Positions 34,280 through 43,165 of a DNA stretch of 64,000 nucleotides are shown in pieces. The notes under the pieces are model-generated. The model was not told the origin of the DNA, ran no database searches, and worked only from the letters and a program-made list of their open reading frames with translations. The number at the start of each line of letters is the position of its first letter. Positions within the stretch are counted from its first letter, which is position 1. Source of the DNA: Streptomyces sp. 1331.2. GTDB lineage: Bacteria > Actinomycetota > Actinomycetes > Streptomycetales > Streptomycetaceae. A program made the position numbers and the translations under genes. The DNA lies in contig NZ_OBMJ01000001.1 in the NCBI RefSeq assembly GCF_900199205.1, forward strand, positions 806,001-870,000, read 5' to 3'.

Positions 34280-34288
34280 GGCGCCCCG

Positions 34289-34963
34289 ATGTGCTGGAGT
34301 GCGCAGGCGGACACCGTGGCCGGCGGGGTGGTGGTGGTCGTCGGCGTGGCCTGTCTGGTCCGTGTCCACCGGGCCGGGCGGCCCGAGCGCCTGCTCCTCG
34401 CCGCCGTCCCGCTGGTGCTGGGACTGCACCAGCTGATCGAGGCCCTGGTGTGGCTCGGTACGGACGGCGGGCTGTCCGCCGCCCCGGCTGCGGCGGCCCG
34501 TACGGCCTGGGCGGTGATCGCTCTGCCGCTGCTGCCCGTCCTGGTCCCGGCCGGGGTGTGGTCCGCGAGCGCCGGGCCGCGCCGCCGCCTGCTCGCAGCG
34601 TTCACCCTGCTCGGCGCGGGCGTCGCCGTTCCTTTCGCGGTGGCCGTCGCCGCCCGTCCGGTGGCCGCCGCCGTTCACGGCCACACCCTGGGCTACGCCG
34701 TCGGCATCCCGCACCCGGCCGCTCTGACGGCCGGCTACTTCCTCGCCACCGTCGGCTCCCTCCTCGCGAGCGGCGACCGCCTGCTCCGTCGCCTCGGCCT
34801 GGTCATCGGGGCGGGGGCCGTCGTCTGTGCACTGCTCTGGCGGCTCGCCTTCGCCTCGACCTGGTGTGCCCTTGCCGCCCTGGCCGCCCTCCTGCTCCTC
34901 CGCTGGGCGGGACACTCCCCCGACGCTGAGCCCGGCCGGCGGATCACCCATCCGGCTCCATGA
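34289..34963 (+). CDS. DUF6629-like membrane protein
   Basis: 224 residues with about seven hydrophobic helices. The N-terminus MCWSAQADTVAGGVV and the early LGLHQLIEALVW segment are characteristic of an actinobacterial family (DUF6629) of unknown function. It probably forms an operon with the upstream transporter; the 3' end lies 24 bp from the convergent MFS stop. Confidence 0.78.
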   Translation: MCWSAQADTVAGGVVVVVGVACLVRVHRAGRPERLLLAAVPLVLGLHQLIEALVWLGTDGGLSAAPAAAARTAWAVIALPLLPVLVPAGVWSASAGPRRRLLAAFTLLGAGVAVPFAVAVAARPVAAAVHGHTLGYAVGIPHPAALTAGYFLATVGSLLASGDRLLRRLGLVIGAGAVVCALLWRLAFASTWCALAALAALLLLRWAGHSPDAEPGRRITHPAP

Positions 34964-34987
34964 ACCACTCTCATCGACTCTCCCATC

Positions 34988-36439
34988 TCATGAGCATGTC
35001 TCATACCCGTGCGCCGGGGCCCGTTCCGGCTTGGCTTCTGCATCCGCGGCGGCCCCCACCGCCTCCGACTCGACGCCCGCACCGACTGCACCGACCGCAT
35101 CCCCCGCACCGCCCGCGTGGCCCCGCAGGCGGTCCATCTCGCGCCACTCGGGCCGGAATCCCGCCAGGGTCGTGGTGGCGAAGTACGCAGCTCCGGCCAC
35201 CAGCAGGCTGGGCGCCAGGCCGACCAGGGCGACCGCCGCGCCGGCGACCAGGCCGCCGAGCGGGATGCCGGCCCAGGCGAGGGAGTCGCCGAGGGCGTGG
35301 ACGCGGCCGAGCAGGCGCCGGGGCACCCGCTCGAAGAGCACCGCGCCGAGGATCGGGTTGAGGAAGCCGGAGCCGAAACCGCCGATCGCGAAGACCGTGA
35401 GCACGACCCACATTGGCGCCCCCATGGCGAGCACCACGAAGCGGGGCGCGCCGCAGAGCAGGAAACCCGCGAAGAAGACCGTGCGCCGGGGCAGTCGGGA
35501 GGCGACGGCGGCCGCTATCAGGCTGCCGACCACGGCGGTGGCCCCCATGACACCGGCCGTCAGACCGATGGCGGCCGGTCCGTTGCCGGACTCCCTCGCC
35601 CAGACCGGGACCAGGACGGTGATGAAACCGGCGTCGATCAGGTTGGTGATGCCGATCATCACGATCACGGTGAGCAATAGCGGCTCGGACCGCAGGAAGG
35701 CGAAGCCCTCGCGGAACATCCGCCAGTAGCCGACGGGCTGCTCTCCCTCCTCCGCCGGTCCGCTCGTCGGGGCGGCCGCGGCGGGCGCCGCCGGGCGCCC
35801 CATGCCGCGTGGGAGGGCGAGGGCGATGATCAGCGAGCCGAGCGCGAAGGTGCCCGCGTTGACCGCCAGACCGGCCAGCGGGCCCATCAGCGCGACCAGC
35901 CCGCCGCCCACCGCCGGGCCGATCGTGGACGCCAGCCGTTCGGTGACGCCCGCCAGCCCGGTGGCGCGCTCCATCGGCACCCGGGCGCGGTCGGCCGCCT
36001 CCGGGACCATGACCGACTTGGCCAGATCGCCGGGGCCGCGCATCGCACCGATCACCCCGACCATCACCAGGAGCACCCAGAACGGCAGCAGCCCCCGCGC
36101 GTGCAGCAGCGGGACCAGCCCGGCCGCGGCGGCGCTGACCGCGTCCGTCGTCCAGGACACCACGCGCGGCCCGAGCCGGTCGACCACCGGCCCGGTCAAC
36201 GCCTTGACCAGCACGTACGGCGCCATCTCGGCGAAGGCGACCAGGCCCGTCATGGTGGCGCTGCCGGTGGTGGCCAGGACGAACCAGGGCAGGGCGATGG
36301 CCGAGACGCGTGTCCCGGTGAGGGAGACGGCCGTGGCGGCCAGCACCCCGGCCAGCGGCCGGTAGCTGCGCCCGGTCGACTCGGCGGCGGCCGGGTCGGC
36401 GGCGCCGGGGGTGGCAGGAGTGGCGGCGGTGGCGGTCAT
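34988..36439 (-). CDS. MFS exporter (MFS_3/enterobactin-exporter-like)
   Basis: 483 residues, about twelve helices. TGTRVSAIALPWFVLATTGSA, GPVVDRLGPR (motif A) and RGPGDLAKS are typical of the MdfA/EntS-like MFS group. A soluble Ala/Gly-rich C-terminal tail of about 50 residues follows. ATG 36439 overlaps the stop of the ArsR-like regulator (ATGA) and has a GGGGGAG ribosome site, so this is a regulator-exporter operon, probably for drug or metabolite efflux. Confidence 0.88.
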   Translation of the reverse strand: MTATAATPATPGAADPAAAESTGRSYRPLAGVLAATAVSLTGTRVSAIALPWFVLATTGSATMTGLVAFAEMAPYVLVKALTGPVVDRLGPRVVSWTTDAVSAAAAGLVPLLHARGLLPFWVLLVMVGVIGAMRGPGDLAKSVMVPEAADRARVPMERATGLAGVTERLASTIGPAVGGGLVALMGPLAGLAVNAGTFALGSLIIALALPRGMGRPAAPAAAAPTSGPAEEGEQPVGYWRMFREGFAFLRSEPLLLTVIVMIGITNLIDAGFITVLVPVWARESGNGPAAIGLTAGVMGATAVVGSLIAAAVASRLPRRTVFFAGFLLCGAPRFVVLAMGAPMWVVLTVFAIGGFGSGFLNPILGAVLFERVPRRLLGRVHALGDSLAWAGIPLGGLVAGAAVALVGLAPSLLVAGAAYFATTTLAGFRPEWREMDRLRGHAGGAGDAVGAVGAGVESEAVGAAADAEAKPERAPAHGYETCS

Positions 36440-37053
36440 GCGGTCTCCCCCTCGGTGCTGGTGCTCGGGTCCGGCAGGACGTGGACGATCACCGAGACCT
36501 GCTCGGTGCCCTCCGGGACCGGCCCGTCGGCGTCGATCCGGCGGTAGCGCCCGACGACCTCGGACAGCTCGCCGGCCAGCCGTTCGGCCTCCGCGGGTGT
36601 GAGCTGCAGGATCAGGTCGCTGAGGTCCGTCACCCGGCGCCACTCCCGCGGCATGGTCTCGAAAGCGTCCAGCGTGCGCTGCGCGGTCAGGGCGTGCACG
36701 GCGAGGACGGAGCGCAGGAAGCCGACGGCCGTGTCGAACTCCTCGTCCGCCATGTCGTCCCCCGTCCAGACAGTGAGCGGGTGCGCCGAACGCCACCAGC
36801 GCTCCCGGGCGTTGCCGCGCTCCCTGTCCTCCTCGACGAAGCCCGCGGCGGCGAGCTGGCGCAGGTGGTAGCTGGTGGCTCCGGAGTTGATCCCCAGCTG
36901 CGCGGCGAGCCGCGTCGCCGTGGACGGGCCGTGCCTGCGCAGCAGCCCGACCAGCTGCATGCGCACGGGGTGCGCCATCGCCCGCATGCCCTTGGCGGTG
37001 AGGGCGATGTGCGGGTCGTCGCTGTGCTTCCAGCCGCGGTCTTCATCGGTCAT
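36436..37053 (-). CDS. ArsR-family winged-helix regulator
   Basis: 205 residues. The helix-turn-helix occupies about res 22-80 (AMAHPVRMQLVGLLRRHGP; LGINSGATSYHLRQLAAAGFV). The C-terminal half (about 90-205) is a ligand/dimerisation region without metal cysteines, so it is not a metal sensor. Leaderless promoter: TAGGCT ends 7 nt before ATG 37053. Three overlapping palindromes (37072-37115) cover the upstream promoter, implying tight autorepression together with the co-transcribed exporter. Confidence 0.88.
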   Translation of the reverse strand: MTDEDRGWKHSDDPHIALTAKGMRAMAHPVRMQLVGLLRRHGPSTATRLAAQLGINSGATSYHLRQLAAAGFVEEDRERGNARERWWRSAHPLTVWTGDDMADEEFDTAVGFLRSVLAVHALTAQRTLDAFETMPREWRRVTDLSDLILQLTPAEAERLAGELSEVVGRYRRIDADGPVPEGTEQVSVIVHVLPDPSTSTEGETA

Positions 37054-37071
37054 GGCAAGGAGCCTAGAACC

Positions 37072-37115
37072 GCAAAGAACTCTTTGCAAAGGGTTTTTTG
37101 CGAAGAACCCTTCGC
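37072..37115. promoter_or_regulatory. Three overlapping 16-bp palindromic operators
   Basis: GCAAAGAACTCTTTGC (37072), GCAAAGGGTTTTTTGC (37086) and GCGAAGAACCCTTCGC (37100) repeat every 14 bp and share GC ends; consensus GCRAAG-N4-6-YTTYGC. They lie upstream of the leaderless -10 of the ArsR-like gene. Confidence 0.7.
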
Positions 37116-37327
37116 GGTTCGGGCCGGCCTGGCCGGCGGGGCCGACCCGCCGGTCGGGGGGTGCCCGGCCGGCCGCTCGGCGGGGGCCCGCGCCCGGATC
37201 GCACCCCGGGGCGGGATTGTCACCCGGGCGGGTGAGGCGCAGGCTGTGAGGAGGGCCCGGGAAGCGGCCCTCCCCGCGCGGCCGCGGAACCGATGACGGC
37301 CGCCGGTGAGGCACGAGGGGCAGGACG

Positions 37328-38169
37328 ATGGCACGCGTGAGGCTCTGGGGCTACGTCGCGTCGGGAGCCCGAGTGCTCGGCGCGATCGGCGCGATCGGCA
37401 CGATCGGGGGCACCGCAGGCGGTCCCGGCCGACGGGGCGGGTCGGGCCGCGCGGGCGGGCCGGCCACCGCCGAGGCCGAGGACGGCACCGGCCCGTTCCA
37501 GCCGGGCGGGATGGCCGCACCGAGGGCGCTCACCCGCACCGAGCTGGAGCGGCTGGGCTGGACCGACCGGCAGGCCGGTTGCGAGCCGACGGCCCGGCAC
37601 GTCCAGGTGGCCGACGTGCTCCGCAGGGTGATCCGCGGCGGCGACCGCTCGGCGGCCGTCACGGTCCGGGTGGCGCCCGGCCTGCCGGTGGTGACCGGAG
37701 ACGCCCGACGGCTGGAGGCGGCCGTAGCCGGCCTGGTCGACCACGCGATCCGGCGCAGCCGGCCGGGTGGCCGGGTGCTGGTCCGCGCCGACGTCGCGCG
37801 TGGCCGCCGCGCCCGGCGCGCCCCCGGGGGCCGGCCCCCCGGGGCCGGGACGTCACCCGGGACTCCTCCCGGCATTCCGCCCTGGACGCCACCCGCAACG
37901 GCGGGCTCGGGACCGGGCTCGGCACCGGGCGTGGCACCGGCCCCGACGGCACCCGGAAGCGCGGCCGGGTCGAGATCCGGATATCCGACCGTGGCGACCA
38001 CGAGCTGCCCGAGGCCCGCGAATGGCTGCTCCCCGACGTGCGGGCCGACGGCCCGGTGGGACCGGCCCTGCACAGCCTGGTCCTGGCGGCGGGCGGCCGG
38101 CTCGCGGTCGAGCCCACCCCGGGCGGCGGCCTGACCGTGGTCCTGCTGCTCACCGTCGCCTACGACTGA
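37328..38169 (+). pseudogene. Histidine-kinase-like ATPase protein with internal frameshift
   Basis: ATG 37328 codes for a hydrophobic Gly/Ala N-terminus and then a helical and N-box-like region (VADVLRRVIRGGDRSAAVTVRVAPGLPVV; RRLEAAVAGLVDHAIRR, res about 95-160). After about 37800 this frame becomes Pro/Gly junk, while a neighbouring frame gives the matching ATPase C-terminus (VEIRISDRGDHELPEAREWLL; GGRLAVEPTPGGGLTVVLLL) to 38169. A single missing base in the C/G runs at 37820-37850 would reunite them. It probably derives from a nitrate/nitrite-type histidine kinase. Confidence 0.55.
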
Positions 38170-38251
38170 GGCCGCGCCCCGGACCCCAGAACTCGGAAGG
38201 CCGGCCCGCCCACACCCGGCGAACCCGCCCCGCCGAACCTAGACTTGCCCC

Positions 38252-39979
38252 ATGCCCCGGCTCAACGACCAGGTCAGGGAGCTGCTCCAGGAGTACGCCG
38301 ACCTGATCAACATCACCGGCGGGGACGCCTTCCGGGCCCGCGCCTACGAGAAGGCCGCCCGCGCGGTGGGCGGCCACCCGGAGGACCTGGCCGGCCTGGA
38401 CGTCAAGGGTCTGCAGAAGATCCCCGGCGTCGGCAAGTCCACCGCCGAGAAGATCGCCGAGTACCTCTCCTCCGGCACGATCACCGCCCTGGAGGAGCTG
38501 CGCGCCGAGATCCCGGCCGGCGTACGGGAGATGATGGCCGTCCCCAGCGTCGGCCCCAAGCGCGCCCTGACCCTCTACCGCGACCTCGGCATCGCCTCCG
38601 TGGACGAGCTCGCCGAAGCGGTGCGCGCCGAAAAGCTGTCCGACCTGGCCGGTTTCGGCGAGCGCAGCGGCGAGAAGATCCTGCACGGCATCGAGCTGAT
38701 GCGGCAGTCCGGCGGCCGGACCCTGCTGGACACCGCCACCGAACTCGCCGAGCAGCTGGTCGCCGCGCTCTCCGCCGTCCCCGGCTGCACCCGCTGCGCG
38801 TACGCGGGTTCGCTGCGCCGGATGCGGGAGACGGTGGGCGACATCGACGTGCTCGCGACCGCCGAGGACTCCGCCCCGCTGATGGCCGCGCTCACCGAAC
38901 TCCCGTACGTGACCGAGGTGATCGCGAGCGGGACGACCAAGACCTCGGTGCGCACCTCCCAGGGCGTCCAGGTGGACCTGCGGGTCGTCCCGGAGGAGGA
39001 CTGGGGCGCGGCGCTGGTGTACTTCACCGGGTCGAAGGCGCACAACATCAAACTGCGCACGATGGCCGTCCGGGCCGGGCTGAAGCTCTCCGAGTACGGC
39101 CTGTTCGAGGTCGACGGCGGGGCGAAGGTGGTCTCGGAGAGCGAGGACGAGGTCTACGCGGCGCTCGGCCTGCCGTGGATCCCGCCGCCGCTGCGCGAGG
39201 ACCGGGGCGAGATCGAGGCCGCGCTGAAGGGTGAACTCCCGTACCTGGTGCAGGAGTCCGACCTGCGCGGGGACCTGCACACGCACACCGACCTGACCGA
39301 CGGTCTGGCCACCCTGGAGGAGATGATCGACACTGCGGCCGCCCGCGGCTACTCCTACTTCGCCGTGACCGACCACGCGCCGAACCTGGTGATGCAACGG
39401 ATGACCGACGAGAAGATCCTCGCCCAGCGCGAGCAGCTGCGGCAACTCGCCGACCGACACCGGAAGTTGCGCCTGCTGCACGGCACCGAGCTGAACATCG
39501 ACCCGGACGGCGGGGTGGACTGGCCACCCGAGTTCCTGGCCGGCTTCGACGTCTGCGTGGCCTCCGTGCACTCGCACTTCGCCCTCGACCGCGCCGCCCA
39601 GACCCGTCGGCTGGTCCGCGCCTGCGAGAACCCGTACGTGCACGTCATCGGCCACCTCACCACCCGGCGGATCGGCAGTCGAGGCCCGATCGACGTGGAC
39701 CTGGACGCGGTGTTCGAGGCCGCCGCGCGCACCGGCACCGCGATCGAGGTCAACAGCTCCCCGCAGCGGCTCGACCTGCGCGACGAGGACATCCTGCGGG
39801 CCAAGCGCCACGGCGTCCGGTTCAGCATCGACAGCGACGCCCACGCCACCCCGCACCTGGCGTACCCGCGCTTCGGCATCGGCACGGCGCAGCGTGGCTG
39901 GCTCACCGCCGAGGACGTGGTCAACACCTGGACGTGGCAGAAGCTGAAGCGCTTCCTGCGCAAGGACGCCCTGCGCTGA
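38252..39979 (+). CDS. polX: DNA polymerase/3'-5' exonuclease PolX
   Basis: 575 residues, the full family length. N-terminal helix-hairpin-helix (IPGVGKSTAEKIAEYL), polymerase palm with GSLRRMRETVGDIDVL (metal aspartates about res 196 and 198), then a C-terminal PHP domain starting DLHTHTDLTDG (about res 340) with VTDHA, HSHF and DSDAHAT metal motifs giving 3'-5' exonuclease and AP-site functions. It works in base excision repair gap filling. Leaderless promoter TAGACT-N6-ATG. Confidence 0.95.
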   Translation: MPRLNDQVRELLQEYADLINITGGDAFRARAYEKAARAVGGHPEDLAGLDVKGLQKIPGVGKSTAEKIAEYLSSGTITALEELRAEIPAGVREMMAVPSVGPKRALTLYRDLGIASVDELAEAVRAEKLSDLAGFGERSGEKILHGIELMRQSGGRTLLDTATELAEQLVAALSAVPGCTRCAYAGSLRRMRETVGDIDVLATAEDSAPLMAALTELPYVTEVIASGTTKTSVRTSQGVQVDLRVVPEEDWGAALVYFTGSKAHNIKLRTMAVRAGLKLSEYGLFEVDGGAKVVSESEDEVYAALGLPWIPPPLREDRGEIEAALKGELPYLVQESDLRGDLHTHTDLTDGLATLEEMIDTAAARGYSYFAVTDHAPNLVMQRMTDEKILAQREQLRQLADRHRKLRLLHGTELNIDPDGGVDWPPEFLAGFDVCVASVHSHFALDRAAQTRRLVRACENPYVHVIGHLTTRRIGSRGPIDVDLDAVFEAAARTGTAIEVNSSPQRLDLRDEDILRAKRHGVRFSIDSDAHATPHLAYPRFGIGTAQRGWLTAEDVVNTWTWQKLKRFLRKDALR

Positions 39980-39998
39980 GCGCACCCACGCAGAACCG

Positions 39999-40892
39999 CT
40001 ACCCCTGGCCGCAGGAGGCCCCCGGCGATGCCAGCACCCGGGCCGCGCTGCGGTGCCCGAGCCCGGCCGCCCGCCGCAGGTCCCCGGCGTCCGGACCCGC
40101 TCCACCCAGGAAGCCCGCCAGGAACCCCGCGGCGAAGGCGTCACCGGCCCCGGTGAGGTCGCGCACCTGCGCCACCGGCGGCACCGGCACCGTGAACGGC
40201 CCCTCGCCGGGCACGTCGACGGTGGTGGCCTCGGCGCCCGACTTGGTGACCACCGTGGTGGCCGCCAGCCGGGCGCGCTCCGGCCCGGGCCGGCCGTCCG
40301 CCAGCAGCCCGAGGAAGGCGGACTCGGAGCGGTTGGCGAAGACGAAGGTCGGCGCCAACTCGGCGAGCAGGGCGAGGAAGCGCTCCCGGCCGAACTGCTC
40401 CAGCATGCCGGTCGAGGAGGCGTCCACCGAGGTGGTGCCGCCCGCCTGCCGGACCCGGGCGAGCGCGTCCACGGCCGTGGCGCCGACCGGCTCGCCGTCG
40501 AAGGAGTAGGCCGGGACGTGCAGGTGGGCCAGGCCCGCCAGCCACTCGTCCGGGACGCGCTCCAGCAGCGTGGCGGCGCCCCGGTCGGGCAGCATGGTCC
40601 GCTCACCGTCCTGGTCGATCAGCACCACGACGCTGCCGGTCCGGCCGCGCCGGGAGACCCGGACGTCCACGCCGTGGCCGAGCAGTTCGGCGACCACGCC
40701 GTCCCCGGCGGTGTCCTCGCCGACGCAGCCGAGGAAGCGCGCCGGGTACTGGCCGGCGGCGAAGCAGGCGACGTTGGCCGCGCTGCCGCCGCGCCGCCGG
40801 AAGACCCGGGCGGCCGAGTCGGTGCCGTGCCGCAGCGGGCCGTCGACCCAGACCACGATGTCCTCGACGAGGTCCCCGAGCACCCCCAGCAC
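39999..40892 (-). CDS. psuK: PfkB-family kinase, probable pseudouridine kinase
   Basis: 297 residues. RRRGGSAANVACFAAG is PfkB signature 1 and DLTGAGDAFAAGFLAG signature 2 with the catalytic Asp. It directly follows the pseudouridine-5'-phosphate glycosidase gene (3 bp apart), so phosphorylating pseudouridine is the best assignment; family sequence alone would also fit ribokinase or fructokinase. The start is GTG 40892. The order psuG-psuK with a divergent regulator is a complete small catabolic unit. Confidence 0.82.
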   Translation of the reverse strand: MLGVLGDLVEDIVVWVDGPLRHGTDSAARVFRRRGGSAANVACFAAGQYPARFLGCVGEDTAGDGVVAELLGHGVDVRVSRRGRTGSVVVLIDQDGERTMLPDRGAATLLERVPDEWLAGLAHLHVPAYSFDGEPVGATAVDALARVRQAGGTTSVDASSTGMLEQFGRERFLALLAELAPTFVFANRSESAFLGLLADGRPGPERARLAATTVVTKSGAEATTVDVPGEGPFTVPVPPVAQVRDLTGAGDAFAAGFLAGFLGGAGPDAGDLRRAAGLGHRSAARVLASPGASCGQG

Positions 40893-40895
40893 GGC

Positions 40896-41900
40896 TCAGG
40901 CCCCGGTGGTGTCGGTGGCGGGCCCGACGGCCCCAGCGGCGTCGGCAGCGGGCCCGGCGGCAACCCCGGCAGCCCCGGCGGCCAGGGCGGTCGCGATCTC
41001 GCCGCCGAGCCGGACGTTGCCCCGGTAGACCTCGACGTTGACCTCCAGGCTGCGGCCGCCGGTGTCGCGCTGGATGTGGTCGAGCAGGAAGGGCGTGGAG
41101 GCGTTGCCGGTGATGCCCTGCCGCTCGGCCTCGGCCCAGGCGCGCGCCAGGATGCCGTCCAGCTCCTCCGGCGGCAGCTGCTTGGCCGGGTCGACCGGGT
41201 TGGCGATCAGGACGGCCTGCGGCAGGTCGAGCCGGTCGCGGGCGTCGATGACCCGGGCGGCCTCCTCGGGCGTCTCGACGCTGAAGTTGATCTCGTGGCC
41301 GGAGTCGGTGACGTAGAAGCCCGGGTACTTGCGGGTGCGGTAGCCGATGACCGGGATGTTGAAGGTCTCGAAGCGCTCCAGGGTGGCCCGGATGTCGAGG
41401 ATCGACTTCACCCCGGCGCTGATCACGGTGACGGGGGTGGCGGCCAGGGTGGTCATGTCGGCCGACTCGTCGAAGCTCTCGGAGGCGCCGAAGTGCACGC
41501 CGCCGAGGCCGCCGGTGGAGAAGACCCGGATGCCCGCGCGGTGGGCGAGGAAGGCGGTGGCGGCGACGGTGGTGCCGCCGTGGCGGCCGAGCGCGGCGAC
41601 CACCGGCAGGTCGCGCAGGCTGACCTTGTCCAGGCCGTCGATGGCGGCGAGTTCGGTGATCTGCCCGGTGCTCAGACCGACCGTGGGCACCCCGGCGTGC
41701 ACGCCGATGGTCGCCGGGACGACGCCCGCGGTACGCAGCTGCTGCTCCGCCTCCAGCGCGACGGCCAGGTTGCGGGGCCGCGGCAGGCCGTGGGTGAAGA
41801 TGGTCGACTCCAGGGCGACCACGGGCCGGCCGTCGGCGACGGCCTGCACGACCTCCTCGGTGACCCGGATGGCGGAGGTGCTGGGGGGAAGTCCGGTCAT
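40896..41900 (-). CDS. psuG: Pseudouridine-5'-phosphate glycosidase
   Basis: 334 residues. VVALESTIFTHGLPRPRNL, GGLGGVHFGA, SAGVKSILDI (active-site Lys) and NPVDPAKQLPPEELDGI are PsuG signatures. It splits pseudouridine-5'-phosphate to uracil and ribose-5-phosphate. An Ala/Gly-rich C-terminal tail of about 35 residues is extra. ATG 41900 has only a weak ribosome site; a longer upstream start is possible. It is divergent from the LysR gene across a clear operator. Confidence 0.92.
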   Translation of the reverse strand: MTGLPPSTSAIRVTEEVVQAVADGRPVVALESTIFTHGLPRPRNLAVALEAEQQLRTAGVVPATIGVHAGVPTVGLSTGQITELAAIDGLDKVSLRDLPVVAALGRHGGTTVAATAFLAHRAGIRVFSTGGLGGVHFGASESFDESADMTTLAATPVTVISAGVKSILDIRATLERFETFNIPVIGYRTRKYPGFYVTDSGHEINFSVETPEEAARVIDARDRLDLPQAVLIANPVDPAKQLPPEELDGILARAWAEAERQGITGNASTPFLLDHIQRDTGGRSLEVNVEVYRGNVRLGGEIATALAAGAAGVAAGPAADAAGAVGPATDTTGA

Positions 41901-41967
41901 GATGCGAACTCTCTGTGAGATGCCACTGCGGTGGGGCAACGCGAGGGTCAGCGTATGGACGGGTCGC

Positions 41968-42001
41968 ATCGGAAACCAGAATCAATCCTGAGGTTTCCGA
42001 T
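41968..42001. promoter_or_regulatory. 10-bp perfect inverted repeat operator (psuG/LysR)
   Basis: ATCGGAAACC (41968-41977) and GGTTTCCGAT (41992-42001) separated by 14 bp, in the 148-bp gap between the divergent psuG and LysR genes. It is the probable binding site of the LysR-type regulator, and is markedly more AT-rich than the surroundings. Confidence 0.65.
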
Positions 42002-42048
42002 AGCCCATCACCTATTGGTTCGTCCACCCTTCGCCTACCCTGGCGGGC

Positions 42049-42951
42049 ATGGGTTTCACCTTGCGTCAGCTGGAGGTCTTCCTGGCCGTCGCCGGGACGC
42101 TGCACTTCGGGCGGGCCGCCGAGCGGCTGCACATCTCGCAGCCGACGGTCAGCCAGGAGGTCGCCCGGCTGGAGCGGACCGTCGGCGTCGAGCTGTTCGA
42201 CCGCAGCCGCCGCTCCGTCACGCTCACCGAGGCCGGCGAGGTGATGGCCGCCGAGAGCGCACGGCTGCTCGGCCAGGCCGAGGCGCTGCTGAGCCGGGTC
42301 CGGCTGCACGAGGAGTCCCGGCTGGGCACGGCCCGGATCGTCGCCTCACCGAGCGTGGTCAACCGGCTGCTGCCCGCCGTGGTCAGCCGCGCCGAACAGG
42401 AGCTGCCCGCGCTCGACACCGCCGAACTCGCCGTGGACACCGGTCAGGTCTCCGCCACCCTGGCCGCCGAACTCGCCGACATCGGCCTCGGCCGCTTCCT
42501 GGACGAGGTGGACGGCTACCGGCTGGAGCGGATCGCCGAGGAGCCGGTGCTGGTCGCGCTCGGCCGGGACCACCCGCTGTCCGGCCGCGTCGGCCTGCGG
42601 CTGGCCGAACTGCGCGACCTGCCCCTGCTGTTGTGGCCGCGCGAGCAGCACCCCCGCTACTACGACCACGTGCTCGGCGTCTGCGCGGACCACGGCGTCG
42701 ACCCGCCGGTACTGGTCAGCCCGCCGCGGATCGTCGGCTCCCGGCTCTACCTGCTCGCCCGCAACCGCGCCTTCTCGCTGGTACCGGGCTCGATGACCGG
42801 CCACCTCACCGAGGACGTGGCCACCGTACGGCTGGAAGGGCGGGCCACCCTGCCGCTGGAGATGCAGTGGCGGCTGGACGACCGCCGGCCCCGGCTGGCC
42901 ACCCTGCGCGACCTGATCCGGCAGGAGGCGGCAGCCCTCGAAGAGCCGTAA
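42049..42951 (+). CDS. LysR-family transcriptional regulator
   Basis: 300 residues. N-terminal helix-turn-helix (LRQLEVFLAVAGTLHFGRAAERLHISQPTVSQEV) and a periplasmic-binding-protein-like effector domain. It is divergent from psuG-psuK and so most likely their activator, responding to pseudouridine or its phosphate. Leaderless promoter: TACCCT ends 7 nt before ATG 42049. Confidence 0.9.
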   Translation: MGFTLRQLEVFLAVAGTLHFGRAAERLHISQPTVSQEVARLERTVGVELFDRSRRSVTLTEAGEVMAAESARLLGQAEALLSRVRLHEESRLGTARIVASPSVVNRLLPAVVSRAEQELPALDTAELAVDTGQVSATLAAELADIGLGRFLDEVDGYRLERIAEEPVLVALGRDHPLSGRVGLRLAELRDLPLLLWPREQHPRYYDHVLGVCADHGVDPPVLVSPPRIVGSRLYLLARNRAFSLVPGSMTGHLTEDVATVRLEGRATLPLEMQWRLDDRRPRLATLRDLIRQEAAALEEP

Positions 42952-42954
42952 CGG

Positions 42955-43023
42955 CGGGACGCGGGGAACCGTGACGACGGGGCGCGGAGAGCGGTGACGA
43001 CGGCGCGCGGAGAGCGGTGGCAA
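42955..43023. repeat. 23-bp imperfect tandem repeat
   Basis: Units resembling gcgcggagagcggtgacgac occur about three times directly after the LysR stop. No coding signal. Confidence 0.6.
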
Positions 43024-43165
43024 CCAGGCCCTGAGAGCAACAGCGGCACCCGAAGTGGCATCCCCGCCACCGCCCTTGACGCTGGCATGCCACCGCCGGA
43101 AGGATGCCGGATCATCCCTCCGGCCCGCGGCAACGCCACGGGCCGCCCGACCCCGGGGATCCGCC

